From: Methanosarcinaceae archaeon
GTDB lineage: Archaea > Halobacteriota > Methanosarcinia > Methanosarcinales > Methanosarcinaceae
Assembly (NCBI GenBank): GCA_016926455.1
Contig: JAFGOO010000138.1
Coordinates: 1 to 8,595 of the forward strand
DNA length: 8,595 nucleotides
Direction: 5' to 3'
The notes under the pieces: generated by a model
What the model saw: only the letters and a program-made list of their open reading frames with translations
Database searches by the model: none
Told to the model about the DNA's origin: nothing
Shown: piece after piece, positions 6,829-8,595 of the stretch
How positions within the stretch are numbered: position 1 is the first letter of the stretch
Layout: each line of letters begins with the position of its first letter
Translations under genes and position numbers: made by a program

Positions 6829-7914
6829 ATGGATTACAATAAAGCTAACAAACAAATGTTGATTACCGCGGTTTCATTGCTTTTGCTTTTAGCAGTACCG
6901 GCACAGGCAGCTTTGCCTGAATACTTTGATTTCGGGGAAAATTATTATACTGTTTATGGAGGCCCAAATCTAACAGCAACGTTAGTAGGGGATAACGAAT
7001 TTTCACGGGGGGACACGGTGACCCTGAATATAAACCTCATGAACAAGGGAACGATAACAGGATTCAAATCAGAAGAAGATGATGATCCTCTAAGCGAACT
7101 CAAGCAAAAACTCCAGCAGACTGAAATGAGCTATGAATCACAGAGAACCACCGCTATAGGGATCGTTGCGACTCTGGTATCGTTGGATCCCAATGTAAAA
7201 GTAAAGTCTGGACCACAGGAAGCAGGTTCAATTCCCGCTGGTCAGCAGCCCGAAGATCCGATCCAATTCACTATCGAGATTGCAAAAAATGCGCCTGCTG
7301 GTGCATACCCTATCATGCTGAATTTATTGTACGGATACCAGAAGAACGTACAAATCGACGGTGACAATGAGACTGATCTCGGTGTCACGAATCTTGAAAT
7401 AGGGCTCTGGTATGATGCCATGAGCCAGAACGTGACAATACCTATCTATGTCAAGAAAGAGGCTGATTTTGAGGTGATGTATGTGCAGGGTGAACTCCGT
7501 GCCGGAGAGGAGGGATTGCTTTATGTTACCTATAAAAATACAGGTGAGCTGCCTGTCAAGGATGCAACTGTGAGAATCAGTGCATCCGAACCCTTCAGCA
7601 CTACTGATGATCAGGCATTCATCGGTTCACTGGTTCCAGGTGAGACTATAGTTGCGGTATTTAATGTGAACGTGGACGACGACGCAACCCCCAAGATGTA
7701 CGCCATAAACAGCGAAATCAAGTACGAGGATGTAGATGGCCATGACCAGATATCGGATACTCTAAAGGTCAGGACAGAAACCCTTCCTGTAATACCGACG
7801 TCAGAAAAACTCGAAAAATTCCGTCCAATCGCATACATGCTTTTACTGATGCTTCTGGTTGTTGCGGGTGTATGGGGATACAAGAAATTCAAGAACGTAA
7901 ATAGCCGGGACTGA
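6829..7914 (+). CDS. Secreted, C-terminally anchored COG1361-like protein (exporter partner candidate 2, paralogue)
   Basis: Length is 361 residues. A Sec signal peptide occupies about 1-27 with cleavage after AQA, and the mature protein starts LPEYFDFGENYYTVYGGPN, collinear with the preceding paralogue. Shared landmarks are QRTTAIGI, PEDPIQFTI, KNAPAGAYPI, KEADFEVMYV, NTGELPVKDA and NSEIKYEDVDG. It appears more acidic than its neighbour, with an insertion after residue 84 (EEDDDPLSELKQKL) that could form a short charged helix. Sequons NLT, NET and NVT occur and no cysteine is seen. A single TM segment lies at about 334-351, followed by a short basic tail. The stop TGA (7912-7914) coincides with the tip of a neighbouring IS-derived end, so the last residues may have been altered by insertion. 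The two paralogues may form a hetero-oligomer with the RND pump; that is inference from tandem arrangement and shared operon. Confidence 0.82.
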   Translation: MDYNKANKQMLITAVSLLLLLAVPAQAALPEYFDFGENYYTVYGGPNLTATLVGDNEFSRGDTVTLNINLMNKGTITGFKSEEDDDPLSELKQKLQQTEMSYESQRTTAIGIVATLVSLDPNVKVKSGPQEAGSIPAGQQPEDPIQFTIEIAKNAPAGAYPIMLNLLYGYQKNVQIDGDNETDLGVTNLEIGLWYDAMSQNVTIPIYVKKEADFEVMYVQGELRAGEEGLLYVTYKNTGELPVKDATVRISASEPFSTTDDQAFIGSLVPGETIVAVFNVNVDDDATPKMYAINSEIKYEDVDGHDQISDTLKVRTETLPVIPTSEKLEKFRPIAYMLLLMLLVVAGVWGYKKFKNVNSRD

Positions 7915-7921
7915 CGTACTC

Positions 7922-7940
7922 CCACGACTAAAGTTCGTGG
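7922..7940 (-). repeat. Right-end hairpin of the IS element, possible guide-RNA scaffold or terminator
   Basis: CCACGA (7922-7927) and TCGTGG (7935-7940) form a 6-bp stem with a 7-nt loop, 21 bases after the dead tnpB stop. CCACGA-CTAAAG-TCGTGG is a typical subterminal hairpin at the 3' side of archaeal tnpB genes. In active elements this region is the 3' part of the omega/reRNA that guides TnpB. In plus orientation it follows the last operon gene by 7 bases and may also affect that transcript's 3' end. Confidence 0.65.
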
Positions 7941-7960
7941 TGTTCTATGGTTAGCTGCTT

Positions 7961-8330
7961 TCAAGCCATTGCCACTTTAGGGACATCAGTGTTCCCTTTC
8001 AGCACATCACTTTCTGGACTGAATCGAACTATGTTTGGAGATACTGCAATATTGAAAGCTGCATCAACGTCTGGATTATCAACACGTCCTCAATCAGGAC
8101 ACTCAACGTTTTTATCATTTCTGTTCCTTATATGACCCGCACCTACTACATGTTTGGGAAGTGTATGTGGGGTCGATATAAGCGATAGATACTCCAAGCA
8201 AGTTAGAGTTATATTATATCATCGTTTGTAGCTGATAGAAAGACCAACTGTTCAAAGAGTATCGGAATTATCTAGAATACTTTTTTTTGTTCCGTATGCC
8301 TTTTAGTTCTTCATACACCATATTTATGAC
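7961..8330 (-). pseudogene. tnpB: tnpB pseudogene: C-terminal RuvC-II, zinc-finger and RuvC-III region only
   Basis: Translating the minus strand from 8330 gives VINMVYEELKGIRNKKKYSR, with the RuvC-II glutamate in YEELKGIR. SLNSWSFYQLQ and LLGVSIAYIDPTYTSQTCSRCG (the first zinc-finger cysteine pair) follow. A one-base insertion at 8132-8138 shifts the frame, which continues as HIRNRNDKNVECPD-stop-GRVDNPDVDAAFNIA, holding the RuvC-III aspartate region. It ends ...TDVPKVAMA with TGA at 7961-7963. Three in-frame stops are present: TAA at 8268-8270, TAA at 8214-8216 (where relatives have a glutamate, IEYKS) and TGA at 8090-8092, which replaces the fourth zinc-finger cysteine. The N-terminal half with the RuvC-I aspartate is missing. 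It cannot yield active nuclease. A plus-strand open frame at 7947-8135 is only its shadow. Confidence 0.88.
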
Positions 8331-8359
8331 ATATATATATGTTTTTGATTAACTAAAGG

Positions 8360-8398
8360 AGAGGTTTCATCCCATATCTATAGAACATGGGCTTTCTC
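8360..8398 (-). repeat. Left-end hairpin of the dead IS element
   Basis: CCCAT (8371-8375) pairs with ATGGG (8387-8391), and AGAG (8360-8363) with CTCT (8395-8398). On the minus strand it reads GAGAAAGCCCATG...GGGATGAAACC, closely paralleling the plus-strand structure at 8443-8478. It therefore looks like the same kind of IS terminal structure in inverted orientation, upstream of the minus-strand tnpB remnant. Confidence 0.55.
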
Positions 8399-8437
8399 TA
8401 CCCCCTGCACCCAATTAGTCGTAAAATTTTAACTTTT

Positions 8438-8480
8438 AAGCCGAGAAGTCCCCTTTCGTAAGATGGGGGATGAGAGGCTT
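8438..8480 (+). repeat. Left-end hairpin of a second IS200/IS605-family element
   Basis: The outer stem is AAGCC (8438-8442) with GGCTT (8476-8480); the inner stem is TCCCC (8449-8453) with GGGGA (8466-8470). Imperfect, nested hairpins of this type are the recognition structures of IS200/IS605 ends. It lies 74 bases before the start of a plus-strand tnpB, as expected for the left end of a tnpB-only element. Confidence 0.6.
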
Positions 8481-8554
8481 AATATCCCAACACAATTAAT
8501 ATGTTCTATATTTTATACAAAAAAATATATATTGTTAAAACATAATTTCTACTA

Positions 8555-8595
8555 ATGCTTAAAGCCTACAAATACCGTTTATATCCCAACAAAGA
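8555..8595 (+). CDS. tnpB: TnpB (IS200/IS605 OrfB), N-terminus only, cut by the window end
   Basis: ATG 8555 opens MLKAYKYRLYPNK, the hallmark N-terminus of TnpB/OrfB proteins (consensus around K-A-Y-K-[YF]-R-[LI]-Y-P). The next codon is incomplete at the window edge. TnpB is an RNA-guided endonuclease of about 370-430 residues, ancestor of Cas12, that helps the element persist. No tnpA precedes it between 8400 and 8555, so this is a tnpB-only element or depends on a Y1 transposase in trans. The 5' flank (8500-8554) is very AT-rich and may hold its promoter. Whether the gene is intact cannot be told from 13 codons. Confidence 0.85.
   Translation, partial: MLKAYKYRLYPNK

Larger units (their letters stand above)
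7912..8400 (-). mobile_element. Internally deleted tnpB-only IS200/IS605 (IS1341-like) element
   Basis: The element reads right to left. Its left-end hairpin is at 8360-8398, an eroded tnpB remnant lies at 7961-8330, and a right-end hairpin (7922-7940) plus the tip TGACGTACTCCC lie beside the exporter operon. No tnpA (Y1 transposase) is present. An intact tnpB-only element would be about 1.3-1.7 kb; here only about 30 bases separate the left-end structure from the RuvC-II region, so the first ~250 codons of tnpB have been lost. The exact boundaries are estimated from the hairpins, since this family makes no target duplication and has no terminal inverted repeats. Confidence 0.7.

Noticed and set aside
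7947..8135. Plus-strand 62-codon open frame after the exporter operon
   Set aside because: It lies wholly opposite the tnpB remnant, whose TnpB motifs are clear on the minus strand.
8520..8535. AT-rich stretch before the second tnpB as a defined TATA box
   Set aside because: The whole flank is AT-rich, so no single box can be singled out.
1..8595. CRISPR array, defence system or retron
   Set aside because: I saw no regularly spaced direct repeats, cas-like proteins or reverse transcriptase motifs. The only nuclease-related sequence is TnpB.

Overview
The window looks like a chromosomal segment of a methanogenic archaeon, most likely a methylotrophic member of the Methanosarcinales. This is inferred from four things: the protein families present (an archaeal RND exporter beside COG1361-type secreted proteins, and a long U32 protein), AT-rich intergenic DNA with archaeal TATA-like boxes, AGGAGG-type ribosome binding sites, and tnpB-only IS200/IS605 (IS1341-like) debris. 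I cannot name a species from sequence alone.

Layout. Positions 1-375 hold no intact gene. On the minus strand there is a probable degraded TnpB C-terminal tail (about 61-210), followed by the promoter and leader of a large plus-strand gene. Positions 376-2898 encode an 840-residue U32 'peptidase' family protein with the RlhA/YdcP-like layout: a U32 barrel with four cysteines that can be matched to the iron-sulfur ligands of U32 hydroxylases, a DUF3656-type middle domain, and a second, cysteine-poor barrel half. Positions 2899-3337 are non-coding and contain a 16-bp palindrome and a hairpin. Positions 3338-7914 form a three-gene operon: a 12-TM RND/MMPL (HAE3-type) exporter, then two paralogous secreted, C-terminally membrane-anchored COG1361-like proteins. 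The first of these overlaps the exporter by 8 nt and the second follows after 31 nt. Together they look like an archaeal RND pump with a pair of extracytoplasmic partners.

Positions 7912-8595 are mobile-element territory. A gutted tnpB-only element lies on the minus strand and abuts the stop codon of the last operon gene. It keeps both ends and only the last ~125 codons of tnpB, with three in-frame stops and one frameshift. A second element, head-to-head on the plus strand, begins with a related terminal hairpin and the first 13 codons of an apparently fresh tnpB that runs off the window.

Points most worth checking are the anomalous start of the exporter (ribosome binding site ideally spaced for an ATA, not the TTG), the IS tip supplying or abutting a stop codon, the possible residual guide RNA from the dead element pointing into the exporter operon, and the exporter plus twin-partner module itself. 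I see no CRISPR array, rRNA, tRNA or defence island here.
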